Origin: a bacterium HR28
GTDB taxonomy: Bacteria; Chloroflexota; Chloroflexia; Thermomicrobiales; Thermomicrobiaceae
Reading direction: 5' to 3'
NCBI GenBank assembly: GCA_002898255.1
Contig: BEIE01000001.1
Location: 372,001-436,000 of the forward strand
Length of the DNA stretch: 64,000 nt
In this document: one piece after another, positions 1 to 8,154 of the stretch
How the letters are laid out: each line of letters begins with the position of its first letter
Position numbering within the stretch: the first letter of the stretch is position 1
Notes under the pieces: model-generated
The model's database searches: none
Told to the model about the DNA's origin: nothing
What the model saw: only the letters and a program-made list of their open reading frames with translations
Program-made: the position numbers and the translations under genes

Positions 1-325
1 CCAGTGCGATCGGTACGCCGAGTTCACGCGCCGCAGCAGCGATCCCCTCGGTGGCCATACGATCCAGTGGCACATTCATCTCAATCTGCCGCCCGTGCCA
101 GCGCAACGTTCCCGCACCGCGCGCTGTGTAGGCCAGGCAAACCATGCCGTCCACGCGGACTCCGTGCGGCGTGGCCACCACCAGGACATCCGGCCGGGCA
201 GCGGCGCAGCGCTCTCCCAGCTGGAACATCGCAGCGCGCGTTTGTAGACCGCCCTCCGCATCCGCGGAGAGTTCCGGGATAATCGGAAAACCGTGCGGGG
301 CGACCGCTCCGAAAACGATTCCCAT
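1..325 (-). CDS. LigB-family extradiol dioxygenase, C-terminus beyond window
   Basis: The ATG at 325 is preceded on the minus strand by an AGAGGAG ribosome site, and the frame stays open to the left edge, so only about 108 N-terminal residues are seen. The protein opens with MGIVFGAVAPHGFPIIPEL and later carries TPHGVRVDG. These two His-containing turns are typical of the LigB/MEMO/AmmeMemoRadiSam-B fold of class III extradiol dioxygenases, where the His residues sit at the metal site. Substrate cannot be told from the fragment. It is divergent from the haem-binding gene at 640. It could be a MEMO-like protein rather than a ring-cleaving enzyme. Confidence 0.75.
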   Translation of the reverse strand, partial: MGIVFGAVAPHGFPIIPELSADAEGGLQTRAAMFQLGERCAAARPDVLVVATPHGVRVDGMVCLAYTARGAGTLRWHGRQIEMNVPLDRMATEGIAAAARELGVPIAL

Positions 326-639
326 CGTCCGCTCCTCTCACTCGTCGGACGTAGTATCGACGGCACTACGAAGGAGCGCAACGACTGCCCCACCGCGAAG
401 TGGCGCAAGAGCCCCGTATTTCCACCCACCAGGCGTGGAGGAAGCAAACAGCGCTGTTCTCACTGGGCTGCGAGCTCAGCGAAGAGCGGGTATTCCGTCT
501 AGGCATTCTGGAACTTGGAAACGCCCCCTGACTCCCCAAGCGTCGCCAACCGGTTACTCACCGTTTACATTCACAACCGATACTCGGTCTCGACAAGTGA
601 CCGCCCATATGGTGGGGGAAAACGGCAAGGGGGTTTGAG
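326..639. other. Divergent intergenic region
   Basis: This 314-bp stretch separates the minus-strand LigB gene from the plus-strand haem protein and must hold both promoters. I see the ribosome sites at its two ends but no convincing -35/-10 pair, no hairpin terminator and no coding frame. Confidence 0.5.
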
Positions 640-1218
640 ATGAGCAATTCGGTCACCACCGTCCGAGAGGCAAAACCACGGTGGGTGCGGCGCATTGCAC
701 TGATTCTTGGTGGCACGTTGGTCACTGTCTTTGTCGTTCTCCAAGGAGTGGCCTTGGCGCTGCCACGGAGTAATCCGCCGGTGATCGCAGAACCCCCGTG
801 GGACAGCCCGCAGACGCGCGAACTTTTCATGCGCGCTTGTGGTGACTGTCACTCGAATCAGACGAACTGGCGTTGGTACACATATGTCGCGCCAGCAGCA
901 TTTCTCGCCTACCGCGACGTCACCGAGGGGCGACAGAAATGCAACGTCTCCGAGTGGGGCGTTGGTGGCGAGCAGAAATGTGACGAATCGGCCGAAACGA
1001 TTCAAAAGGGAACAATGCCGCCCTGGTTCTACTTACCGCTCCATCCAGAAGCACGACTCTCCCCACAAGAGCAACAGCAGCTGATCCAAGGTCTCCTTGC
1101 TACTTTCGGTGAAGGCGGAGAAGGCCCTGGTCGCGAGGGCATCCCGGGTGGAGAGAACGAAGAGAATGAAAGCGAAGAAGGCCTTATCCCTCGTGCAATT
1201 GCCCTTCGCCTGTCCTGA
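640..1218 (+). CDS. Membrane-anchored haem-binding domain protein
   Basis: This 192-residue protein has one N-terminal membrane segment (about residues 19-41), a short PP-rich linker and a single c-type haem attachment motif, CGDCH at 67-71. A downstream KGTMPPW segment could supply the distal Met ligand. This order matches the small haem-binding domain family (Pfam Haem_bd type), which is anchored outside the cytoplasmic membrane. The last 35 or so residues are a Gly/Glu-rich tail with no family signature. The ATG follows an AAGGGGG ribosome site. The role is probably electron transfer or haem sensing, and its partner is not visible here. Confidence 0.8.
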   Translation: MSNSVTTVREAKPRWVRRIALILGGTLVTVFVVLQGVALALPRSNPPVIAEPPWDSPQTRELFMRACGDCHSNQTNWRWYTYVAPAAFLAYRDVTEGRQKCNVSEWGVGGEQKCDESAETIQKGTMPPWFYLPLHPEARLSPQEQQQLIQGLLATFGEGGEGPGREGIPGGENEENESEEGLIPRAIALRLS

Positions 1219-1620
1219 CGATTGGCCAGTGAGCCGCCTAGTGCCTTGGGAGGCACCCTTGCTCGAGACAGTGCACGCGGGACGGGCCGTGGGCCACCAA
1301 CGATCCGAGCAACCGGGCATCGCCTCGGTCCACAATCGCCCGCCCCGTGTATCACTCCATCCGGGCCAGCCGGGGGAAGCCGCGCACTCATTTTCCCCGG
1401 AGAGACAACCCTTTCGGCTGACATTCGGTCAGGGAGGAGTGTGTCGCAATTTCCCTCGGGAAGAGCAGGGTGCTCGCTAAGCGACCAGGGGATGTTACTC
1501 AGAGGAGTCTCAGCTTGGGGGCAGGCCCAGACCGGGCATTTCACCGCCGCACGGATCGCTAGCACAGAACACGGAGCGGTGCAGCGCACCGCCTGCAGGA
1601 ATCAGCTGCGCCCAAAGGGC
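1219..1620. other. Intergenic region upstream of the leucine leader
   Basis: About 400 bp between the haem-binding gene and the leu promoter. Frames that stay open here lack ribosome sites and recognisable protein sequence. I find no terminator with a T-run and no RNA gene. Confidence 0.45.
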
Positions 1621-1650
1621 TTGACAAACCCTGGACGGCTCTGCTAGGCT
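1621..1650 (+). promoter_or_regulatory. Sigma70-type promoter of the leucine operon
   Basis: A perfect -35 TTGACA (1621-1626) is followed after 18 bp by TAGGCT (1645-1650). The expected transcript start, about 1657, lies directly at the 5' edge of the T-box leader. Confidence 0.75.
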
Positions 1651-1656
1651 TTTGGG

Positions 1657-1897
1657 CAAAGGCGCGGAAGGGAAGCAGTAGCGCGCCGAATCCGGCCAGC
1701 GAGCCGGGGTGTGGTGGAAGCCCGGTCCGGAGTGGCGCGCGAACTCGTCCCGGAGCTGCACTCGCGAACCCAGGGAGTAGTGGGTGCCGGGTTGCGCCCG
1801 TTATCGCGCAAAGAGTGGGCGTCGCTGCTCGTTGCAGCGGCGGCCAAGTAGGGTGGTACCACGGGAACGGCCCGTCCCTTCGCGGACGGGCCGTTTG
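1657..1897 (+). ncRNA. T-box leader, leucine-specific
   Basis: The leader contains the AGTA/GAA specifier-loop signature (about 1677 and 1741). GAA is followed at once by CTC (1744-1746), a Leu codon. The strongly paired GC-rich stem I arm lies between 1681 and 1740. The T-box core AGGGTGGTACCACG spans about 1850-1863, and its TGGT would pair with the ACCA end of a tRNA whose discriminator base is A, as in tRNA-Leu. Known T-boxes read uncharged tRNA to allow read-through. The following genes are leuACDB, which agrees with the specifier. Confidence 0.9.
1866..1897 (+). terminator. T-box attenuator terminator
   Basis: A perfect 12-bp stem (1866-1877 with 1884-1895) closes a CTTCGC loop and is followed by a short T-run. 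Its 5' arm directly follows the T-box core, so antiterminator pairing and this hairpin exclude each other. Confidence 0.85.
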
Positions 1898-2025
1898 GTG
1901 TCAGAGGGATAGCAATGATCCACGGCATTTCGAGCTTGCTCCAACTCTCCCTTAGCCGGCCCCGCAGAGGGGCCATCGGAGACGCGGGACGGCTGTGACG
2001 GATGCGACCAAGTGATGAAGCGTCC

Positions 2026-2045
2026 GGCCTCCCGCCTGGGAGGCC
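2026..2045 (+). other. Second hairpin in the leuA leader
   Basis: GGCCTCCC (2026-2033) and GGGAGGCC (2038-2045) form a perfect 8-bp stem with a 4-base loop, ending 36 bp before the leuA start. It has no T-run. It may stabilise the processed mRNA or affect translation, but its function is unknown. Confidence 0.4.
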
Positions 2046-2081
2046 GAATCCTTCTAGAACAGGAGAAGCCGGAGGGAGACG

Positions 2082-3620
2082 ATGAGCGAGCGGTTAATCA
2101 TCTTCGATACCACGTTGCGCGATGGCGAACAGTCACCAGGCGCAACGATGACGGAGGACGAGAAGGTAGAAGTCGCCCGGCAGCTTGTCAAACTGGGCGT
2201 CGACATTATTGAGGCTGGATTTCCCGCTGCCTCACCTGGTGATCTCCGCGCCGTCCAGCGCATCAGTCGAGAAGTGAAAGGGGTCTCTGTCTGCGCGCTG
2301 GCCCGTGCCAATCAGCAGGACATCGACGCAGCCTGGGAGGGCGTACGCGACGCAGAGCAGCCGCGCATCCACACCTTCATCGCCACGTCCCCTATCCATA
2401 TGGAATACAAGCTGCGTAAGACGCCCGAGCAGGTACTGGAAGCGGCTCGCTTCGCGGTTCGTGCCGCCAAGCGCTACGTGAGCGACGTCGAGTTCTCAGC
2501 CGAAGATGCGACGCGCTCCGACTGGGACTTCCTCTGTCGAGTCTTCGCCGCCGCGATCGAGGAAGGGGCAACGACGATCAACATCCCTGACACGGTCGGT
2601 TACGCTGTCCCCCACGAATTCGCCGAGCTCGTCCGCTACATCATGGAGCACACGCCAGGCATCGAGAAGGTGACGGTGAGCGTCCACTGTCACAACGACT
2701 TGGGCCTGGCCACGGCCAACACGTTGGCAGCGATCCGCGTTGGTGCGCGTCAGGCCGAGGTGACAATCAACGGGATCGGCGAACGGGCCGGTAACACCGC
2801 GCTGGAAGAGGTCGTGATGGCTCTGCACGTCCGGCGCGATGTGTTCGGGGGGATCCTGCCACGCGTCGTCACTGAGCAAATCGTCCCGACCTCCAAGCTG
2901 GTTCAGCGCATCACCGGAATCCATGTCCAACCGAACAAGGCGATCGTCGGAGCCAATGCGTTCGCCCATGAGGCTGGTATCCACCAGGACGGTATGCTCA
3001 AGCATCGCCTGACGTATGAGATCATGACGCCACAGTCGGTCGGATGGGAGGCAAGCCGTCTTGTCCTGGGTAAGCACTCCGGACGGGCTGGCTTCACCGC
3101 ACGTTTGAAGGAACTCGGCTACGGTGATCTCTCGCGGGAACGGATCGAGCAACTCTACCAGCGGTTCATTGATCTCTGCGATCGAAAGAAGACCGTCACG
3201 GACGCCGATATCATCGCGATCGTCGAGGACCAGCTGGCCCAAGTACCCCAGCGTTTCGTGCTCAAGGGTTGGCGAGCTCACTCCGGCTCGGATGGCCGCG
3301 CCGAAGCGTGGGTCAAGCTGGAGGTCGACGGGATCGAACGCGAGGCGTCCGCGTCCGGGAATGGGCAGATCGATGCCCTGTTTAAGGCGATCGATCGGCT
3401 TGTTGGTCGCCATTGTGAACTTGAGGCTTTCCATGTTGACGCGGTCAGCCCAGGAGAGGATGCCCAAGGACAAGTTACAGTACATCTGCGATGCGGAACG
3501 CAAGTCTATAATGGCCGTGGCGTCGCGACGGACGTCATCGAGGCAAGCATTCGTGCCTATCTCATGGCCTTGAACCGTGCTGCCCTGACGGCACCCGTTT
3601 CGGTAAGTGGAGGTGAGTGA
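2082..3620 (+). CDS. leuA: 2-isopropylmalate synthase
   Basis: The 512-residue enzyme condenses acetyl-CoA with 2-oxoisovalerate, the first committed step of leucine synthesis. The N-terminal TIM barrel shows FDTTLRDGEQSPGA, the metal and acyl-CoA site, and the metal-binding HCHNDLGLATAN. The C-terminal third (from about residue 390) is the LeuA regulatory domain that normally binds leucine. Length is normal for the family. The ATG has a GGAGGGAG ribosome site. It is the first gene of leuA-leuC-leuD-leuB, and the T-box shown upstream controls it. Confidence 0.97.
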   Translation: MSERLIIFDTTLRDGEQSPGATMTEDEKVEVARQLVKLGVDIIEAGFPAASPGDLRAVQRISREVKGVSVCALARANQQDIDAAWEGVRDAEQPRIHTFIATSPIHMEYKLRKTPEQVLEAARFAVRAAKRYVSDVEFSAEDATRSDWDFLCRVFAAAIEEGATTINIPDTVGYAVPHEFAELVRYIMEHTPGIEKVTVSVHCHNDLGLATANTLAAIRVGARQAEVTINGIGERAGNTALEEVVMALHVRRDVFGGILPRVVTEQIVPTSKLVQRITGIHVQPNKAIVGANAFAHEAGIHQDGMLKHRLTYEIMTPQSVGWEASRLVLGKHSGRAGFTARLKELGYGDLSRERIEQLYQRFIDLCDRKKTVTDADIIAIVEDQLAQVPQRFVLKGWRAHSGSDGRAEAWVKLEVDGIEREASASGNGQIDALFKAIDRLVGRHCELEAFHVDAVSPGEDAQGQVTVHLRCGTQVYNGRGVATDVIEASIRAYLMALNRAALTAPVSVSGGE

Positions 3621-3626
3621 CGAGCC

Positions 3627-4886
3627 ATGGGCATGACGATGGCCGAGAAGATCCTGGCCCGGGCGGCCGGTCGCAGCCGCGTGGAGCCGGGAGAGATCGT
3701 GGAAGTTGCAGTCGACCTGGTGATGACGAACGACATCACCGCACCTCTGTCGATCGCTGAGTTCAAGAAGCTCGGCGTGGAGCGGGTCTTTGACCCGAAA
3801 AAGGTCGTTTTCGTCCCGGACCACTTCGTCCCAGCAAAGGACATCAAAGCAGCCGAGCAATCGAAGATCATGCGCGAGTTCGCTCTCGAGCAAAATGCAA
3901 TCTACTTTGAGATCGGTCGCGCGGGGATCGAGCATGTCGTCCTTCCAGAGCATGGGCTCACCCGTCCTGGGATGGTCATCATCGGTGCAGACTCCCATAC
4001 CTGCACCTATGGTGCCTTCAATGCCTTCGCGACCGGCATGGGCTCGACCGACATCGCCGCCGCGATGGCGACCGGTACAACCTGGATGCGCGTGCCACCG
4101 ACGATCAAGTTCGTTTACACCGGGACGTTGCCCCCGTTCGTGACAGGCAAGGATCTCATCCTCTACACCATCGGGCAGATCGGCGTTGACGGCGCCCTGT
4201 ATGCCTGCATGGAGTTCACCGGTCCAGTCATCGACGAGCTTCCGATGGACGACCGGATCACGATGGCGAACATGGCCATCGAGGCCGGCGCCAAGACAGG
4301 GATCTTCGCCTGTGACGACAAGACTCGCGAGTGGCTGGCCAAGGTCACGACCGAACCCTACGAACCAGTGGACAGTGATCCGGACGCACGCTATGCCCAG
4401 GTGATCGAGTTCGATGTCTCCAACTTGCGACCACTCGTTGCGTTGCCGCATCTTCCATCGAACGTGCGGCCGGCCGATGAAGTCCGTGATCTTCCGATCG
4501 ACCAGGTGGTCATCGGTTCCTGCACGAACGGTCGCCTGAGCGATCTCCGGATTGCGGCCGAGATCTTGAAGGGGCGGCAGGTTCATCCGCGCGTGCGTTG
4601 CATCGTGATTCCCGGCAGCCAAGAAGTTGCCAAGCAGGCAACCAAGGAGGGACTGGTCGATATCTTCCTTGAGGCCGGCGCGGTCTTTTCCGTGTCGACG
4701 TGCGGTCCCTGCCTGGGCGGCTACATGGGTGTCCTGGCCAAGGGCGAGCGCTGTGTCTCCACAACCAACCGCAACTTCCGCGGCCGCATGGGGCACCGGG
4801 AATCGGAGGTCATCCTTGCCAGCCCGGCGGTCGCAGCGGCGAGCGCAGTTCTTGGGCGCGTCGCCTCACCGTTCGAACTGAACTGA
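3627..4886 (+). CDS. leuC: 3-isopropylmalate dehydratase large subunit
   Basis: This 419-residue aconitase-family subunit isomerises 2- to 3-isopropylmalate together with LeuD. Visible are the GADSHTCTYGAF segment and cysteines for a 4Fe-4S cluster in VIGSCTNGR and in STCGPCLGGYMG. It belongs to the shorter LeuC/HacA type found in many archaea, Chloroflexi and thermophiles. It starts 6 bp after leuA. ATG 3627 was chosen, but ATG 3633 or 3639 would also fit, because the GGAGG at 3609-3613 is rather distant. Confidence 0.96.
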   Translation: MGMTMAEKILARAAGRSRVEPGEIVEVAVDLVMTNDITAPLSIAEFKKLGVERVFDPKKVVFVPDHFVPAKDIKAAEQSKIMREFALEQNAIYFEIGRAGIEHVVLPEHGLTRPGMVIIGADSHTCTYGAFNAFATGMGSTDIAAAMATGTTWMRVPPTIKFVYTGTLPPFVTGKDLILYTIGQIGVDGALYACMEFTGPVIDELPMDDRITMANMAIEAGAKTGIFACDDKTREWLAKVTTEPYEPVDSDPDARYAQVIEFDVSNLRPLVALPHLPSNVRPADEVRDLPIDQVVIGSCTNGRLSDLRIAAEILKGRQVHPRVRCIVIPGSQEVAKQATKEGLVDIFLEAGAVFSVSTCGPCLGGYMGVLAKGERCVSTTNRNFRGRMGHRESEVILASPAVAAASAVLGRVASPFELN

Positions 4887-4891
4887 CAGTC

Positions 4892-4919
4892 CGCGTGGCG
4901 AGGGATCCCTCGCCACGCG
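4892..4919. repeat. Perfect inverted repeat between leuC and leuD
   Basis: A 14-bp arm (4892-4905) is followed without any spacer by its exact complement (4906-4919). In RNA it would fold into a long GC-rich hairpin with a 4-base loop made by opening the central pairs. No T-run follows, so it is more likely a processing or stability element than a terminator. Confidence 0.7.
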
Positions 4920-4962
4920 CTGCAACTATCGGAGAGTTGAGCAGACGAGGAGGGCAGTACCC

Positions 4963-5481
4963 GTGCCAATGCGCGGGCGTGTCTGGAAGTTTGGTGACAA
5001 CATCGACACCGACGTCATCATCCCCGCACGCTACCTGGTGACCATCGACCCACAGGAGCTGGCACAGCACGTCATGGAGGACATCGATCCCGAGTTCGCG
5101 GCTAAGGTGCGCCCTGGCGATATCATCGTAGCCGGCCGAAATTTCGGCTGCGGCTCCTCGCGCGAGCACGCGCCGATCGCGATTAAAGCGGCCGGCGTGC
5201 AAGCGGTCGTCGCTGAGTCGTTCGCACGTATCTTTTTCCGCAATGCGATCAACATTGGACTCCCGGTCGTGGAAGCGCCTGAAGCGGTGCGCGAAACCGA
5301 GACTGGTGACGAGCTTGAGATCGACACGGAGAACGGGATCGTCCGCAACCTCCGCACCGGGAAGACGTATAAGGCGACTCAGTATGACGAGTTCATCCAG
5401 CATATCATCCGGGCCGGCGGGCTCCTCAATGCCGTCCGCGAGCGCATCCAGGCGCGCAAGGCAGCGGAGGCCGGCCAGTGA
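4963..5481 (+). CDS. leuD: 3-isopropylmalate dehydratase small subunit
   Basis: This 172-residue swivelling-domain partner of LeuC contains the typical FGDNIDTDVIIPARYL start and the GCGSSREHAP substrate loop. The GTG at 4963 has a GAGGAGGG ribosome site 8 bp upstream. An ATG two codons later is possible but less well spaced. The gene overlaps leuB by 4 bp, implying translational coupling. Confidence 0.96.
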   Translation: MPMRGRVWKFGDNIDTDVIIPARYLVTIDPQELAQHVMEDIDPEFAAKVRPGDIIVAGRNFGCGSSREHAPIAIKAAGVQAVVAESFARIFFRNAINIGLPVVEAPEAVRETETGDELEIDTENGIVRNLRTGKTYKATQYDEFIQHIIRAGGLLNAVRERIQARKAAEAGQ

Positions 5482-6599
5482 GCGAGGTACGGCTACTGCT
5501 GCTTCCCGGTGACGGAATTGGCCCGGAAGTCATCGCCGCGGCACGGCGGGTACTCGAGGCAGTCGGTACACGCCGTGGATACCACTTCTCGTTCGAGGAA
5601 GACCTCGTCGGAGGTTGCGCGATCGATGCCTATGGCACTCCGCTCGCCGACGAGACACTCGAGCGTGCTCGCGCGGTCGATGCTGTTCTCCTCGGCGCTG
5701 TTGGTGGCCCCAAATGGGATCACCTGCCGAAGGCGGCACGTCCTGAAGCTGGACTCTTACGGCTCCGCAAAGAGCTCGGCCTCTTCGCCAATCTCCGCCC
5801 GGTGCGCGTCTTTGATGCGCTCGCTGACGCGACGCCGCTCAAGCCGGATGTCGTGCGTGGCGTCGACTTGATCGTCGTGCGCGAGCTGACCGGTGGCCTC
5901 TACTTTGGTCAGCCATCGGAGCTCCGGCGCGAACCAAGCGGGCGCTGGGCGGTCGATACTCTCCCCTATCGGGAAGAGGAGATCGCTCGCATTGTCGACC
6001 TCGCGTTTCAGCTTGCCCGGGCGCGCCGCCGCAAGGTAACGAGCGTGGACAAGGCGAATGTGCTCAACACGTCGGCACTTTGGCGCGAGATCGCCAGCGA
6101 GATCGGCGCACGTTACCCGGACGTAACGCTCGAGCATCAGCTCGTCGACTCTTGCGCGATGCGCCTGATTGCACGTCCACGTGACTTCGATGTCCTGGTG
6201 ATGGAGAACCTCTTTGGCGATATCTTGAGTGACGAAGCAGCAGTGCTCGCTGGTTCCCTCGGTATGCTTCCCTCGGCTAGTCTCCACGGGCGTCCTCCGG
6301 AGCGTCCCGGGTCGCCAGCCGTTCGCTACGGGCTCTACGAGCCAGTGCATGGCTCAGCACCCGACATCGCAGGCAAAGGGATCGCCAATCCCATTGGCGC
6401 CATCCTGAGTGCCGCGATGCTCCTGCGTTGGACACTCGGCGACGAGCGGGCTGCAAGCGCCGTCGAGCAGGCAATTGACCGTGCGCTCGCTGCTGGTGCA
6501 CGTACCGCCGACTTGGCGCGCCCCGGCGAGAGTGCGCTCGATACAGAACAGTTCACAGACCGCGTCCTTGAGCAACTGGAGGAAACCCTCTCCAGTTGA
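5478..6599 (+). CDS. leuB: 3-isopropylmalate dehydrogenase
   Basis: This 373-residue NAD-dependent enzyme oxidatively decarboxylates 3-isopropylmalate, giving 2-oxoisocaproate. Motifs seen are LLPGDGIGPEV at the N-terminus, RELTGGLYFG, the catalytic Lys in SVDKANVL, the metal-binding ENLFGDILSDEAA and EPVHGSAPDIAGKG. The GTG start overlaps the leuD stop by 4 bp and follows a GGAGG inside leuD. It is the last gene of the operon, with a terminator directly after it. Confidence 0.96.
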   Translation: MSEVRLLLLPGDGIGPEVIAAARRVLEAVGTRRGYHFSFEEDLVGGCAIDAYGTPLADETLERARAVDAVLLGAVGGPKWDHLPKAARPEAGLLRLRKELGLFANLRPVRVFDALADATPLKPDVVRGVDLIVVRELTGGLYFGQPSELRREPSGRWAVDTLPYREEEIARIVDLAFQLARARRRKVTSVDKANVLNTSALWREIASEIGARYPDVTLEHQLVDSCAMRLIARPRDFDVLVMENLFGDILSDEAAVLAGSLGMLPSASLHGRPPERPGSPAVRYGLYEPVHGSAPDIAGKGIANPIGAILSAAMLLRWTLGDERAASAVEQAIDRALAAGARTADLARPGESALDTEQFTDRVLEQLEETLSS

Positions 6600-6622
6600 C
6601 GAGGCATGAAACACGTGTCCAC

Positions 6623-6660
6623 GGGGAGCTGGCCACTGTGACGGTCAGCTCCTCGTTGTT
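6623..6660 (+). terminator. Terminator of the leucine operon
   Basis: A 12-bp stem containing two G-T pairs (6623-6634 with 6643-6654) has an 8-base loop and is followed by GTTGTTG. Confidence 0.7.
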
Positions 6661-6899
6661 GTGAGACTCACCATTCCCGTGCAGTCAGTCACCAGTGCGT
6701 CTGCCGATCGTGCGGGCAGTGAATTTGCGGAGGCATCTTGTCACCCTGCCTCTCCATGAGGAGTGGCAGCCTGCTCTTCGGCGAGCACCGTGAGCACGTC
6801 GAAACTGGTCGCGCCCCAGAGTGGCGAACCCTCGTCACTAGAATGCTCGGCAGGCAGCAACAGTGGTACGCTCTGAAAACGAGCGGGAAGGGGAGGGTC

Positions 6900-8126
6900 G
6901 TGGCGAGCGGTACGCAGCGCAGACCAAACAGGAACCACTCTCGGAGACCGGCACCCACAGCTGCGGGTGGCCAGTCGCGAGGCCCTCTCGTTTTCGGTGC
7001 ACTCGCCCTGGTCGCGATGCTCATTGTCGCCGCCTGGGCGATTCGTGGTCTCATGCGAGAACCCGCCTCTGCACCGTCGCCGTCGCCCGTCGCGGTTGAA
7101 CAAGGCTCACCGCTCCCCGTTGTCACTCCAACGGCACCAGCTGCTGGTGCCGAAACACCCGTGTCCAATGAGGCTGCCACTCCAACTGTGTCGACGTCCC
7201 CGACGCCGACCCCGACGCCACCGCCTCCGGTGGTAGTCGGCGCATTCGGCGAACTTCCGGCACCTAATCTCCCGCAGCCTGCCTATCCGCCGGGTCAGTT
7301 GACGCTGCAGTACGAACTCGGCTTCGACCTCGAGACATTGCCAGCAGAGGCACCGGTGTATCGGCTTGTCGCTCGCCGCTGGGACGAGGCAAGTGTCACC
7401 GAACTCGCTCGCGCGCTCGGGATCGAGGGCGAGGCAGTTGCCACGCCTGGTGGTGGCTTCCTTGTGCGCAGTTCCGCCGGCCAGCTTGTGGTCAGTGATC
7501 TTACCATTCAGTACCAAGCGGCAACCCCACCTGCACAAGAGACACCATCTGCTGAGAGTACCCCGACGGTAACTCCGAGTTCAGCGGCAACCCTCTCCGA
7601 CGAGGAACTTGTCGAAGCAGCCCGCAGCTGGCTCGAACGACACGGCCTCGTAACGACGCCGCTCGGCGTGGGGAGAGTGCATGAGCGCCTCCCAGAGGCT
7701 GGGGTGGCGATCGTCATCTTCGGCCCAGCAGAACCGAATCCGGTTCTCTCAGCGCTGCCGGGTGCAACCGTGACGATCGGCACTGACGGGACCATTCGTC
7801 AGGCATTCGTGGCCTGGCCAGCAGCACTCGAACCCTCCACCTACAGTCTTCGCCCTGCCGAAGCGCTTTGGCAGGACGTCGTGAGTGGCCGCGGGACGAT
7901 CGATGTGGACGAGACGATCTTTACCCAAGCAAGTCTCCCACTCCGCGGAACCGCCCGCATCGAGGGCGCGGAGCTCGGCTGGGTAGATGCTGGACAAGGC
8001 AGTACGCGCTACCTCACACCAGTCGTCCGCTTCCGCGGAACCGCGACGTTCGAGGGATATGCAGAGCCAGTCGAAATCACCGTCACAGTCCCGGCCGTCG
8101 CAGCGCAGGCCGCGCCACGCGGTTGA
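6900..8126 (+). CDS. Membrane-anchored protein of unknown function
   Basis: I chose the GTG at 6900 because AAGGGGAGG lies just before it. The frame is open further upstream to 6738, but that part looks non-coding. The 408-residue product has a short basic cytoplasmic head, one membrane segment (about residues 27-47), a Pro/Thr/Ser-rich linker and then a globular extracellular part with two blocks separated by a second Thr/Pro linker. I recognise no catalytic motif. The next gene, 28 bp downstream, is a secreted GH18 protein, so a role at the cell wall is likely but unproven. Confidence 0.7.
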   Translation: MASGTQRRPNRNHSRRPAPTAAGGQSRGPLVFGALALVAMLIVAAWAIRGLMREPASAPSPSPVAVEQGSPLPVVTPTAPAAGAETPVSNEAATPTVSTSPTPTPTPPPPVVVGAFGELPAPNLPQPAYPPGQLTLQYELGFDLETLPAEAPVYRLVARRWDEASVTELARALGIEGEAVATPGGGFLVRSSAGQLVVSDLTIQYQAATPPAQETPSAESTPTVTPSSAATLSDEELVEAARSWLERHGLVTTPLGVGRVHERLPEAGVAIVIFGPAEPNPVLSALPGATVTIGTDGTIRQAFVAWPAALEPSTYSLRPAEALWQDVVSGRGTIDVDETIFTQASLPLRGTARIEGAELGWVDAGQGSTRYLTPVVRFRGTATFEGYAEPVEITVTVPAVAAQAAPRG

Positions 8127-8154
8127 GCGCATTCAGGACAGGAAAGGAGGAGCT

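Noticed and set aside
2496-4796. A 766-codon open frame on the minus strand opposite leuA and leuC
   Set aside because: It is antisense to two certain genes in a GC-rich genome, has no family sequence, and mirrors their codon pattern.
6631-6640. GCCACTG resembling a cobalamin-riboswitch box
   Set aside because: It is part of the loop side of the leu operon terminator, and the other B12 elements are missing.
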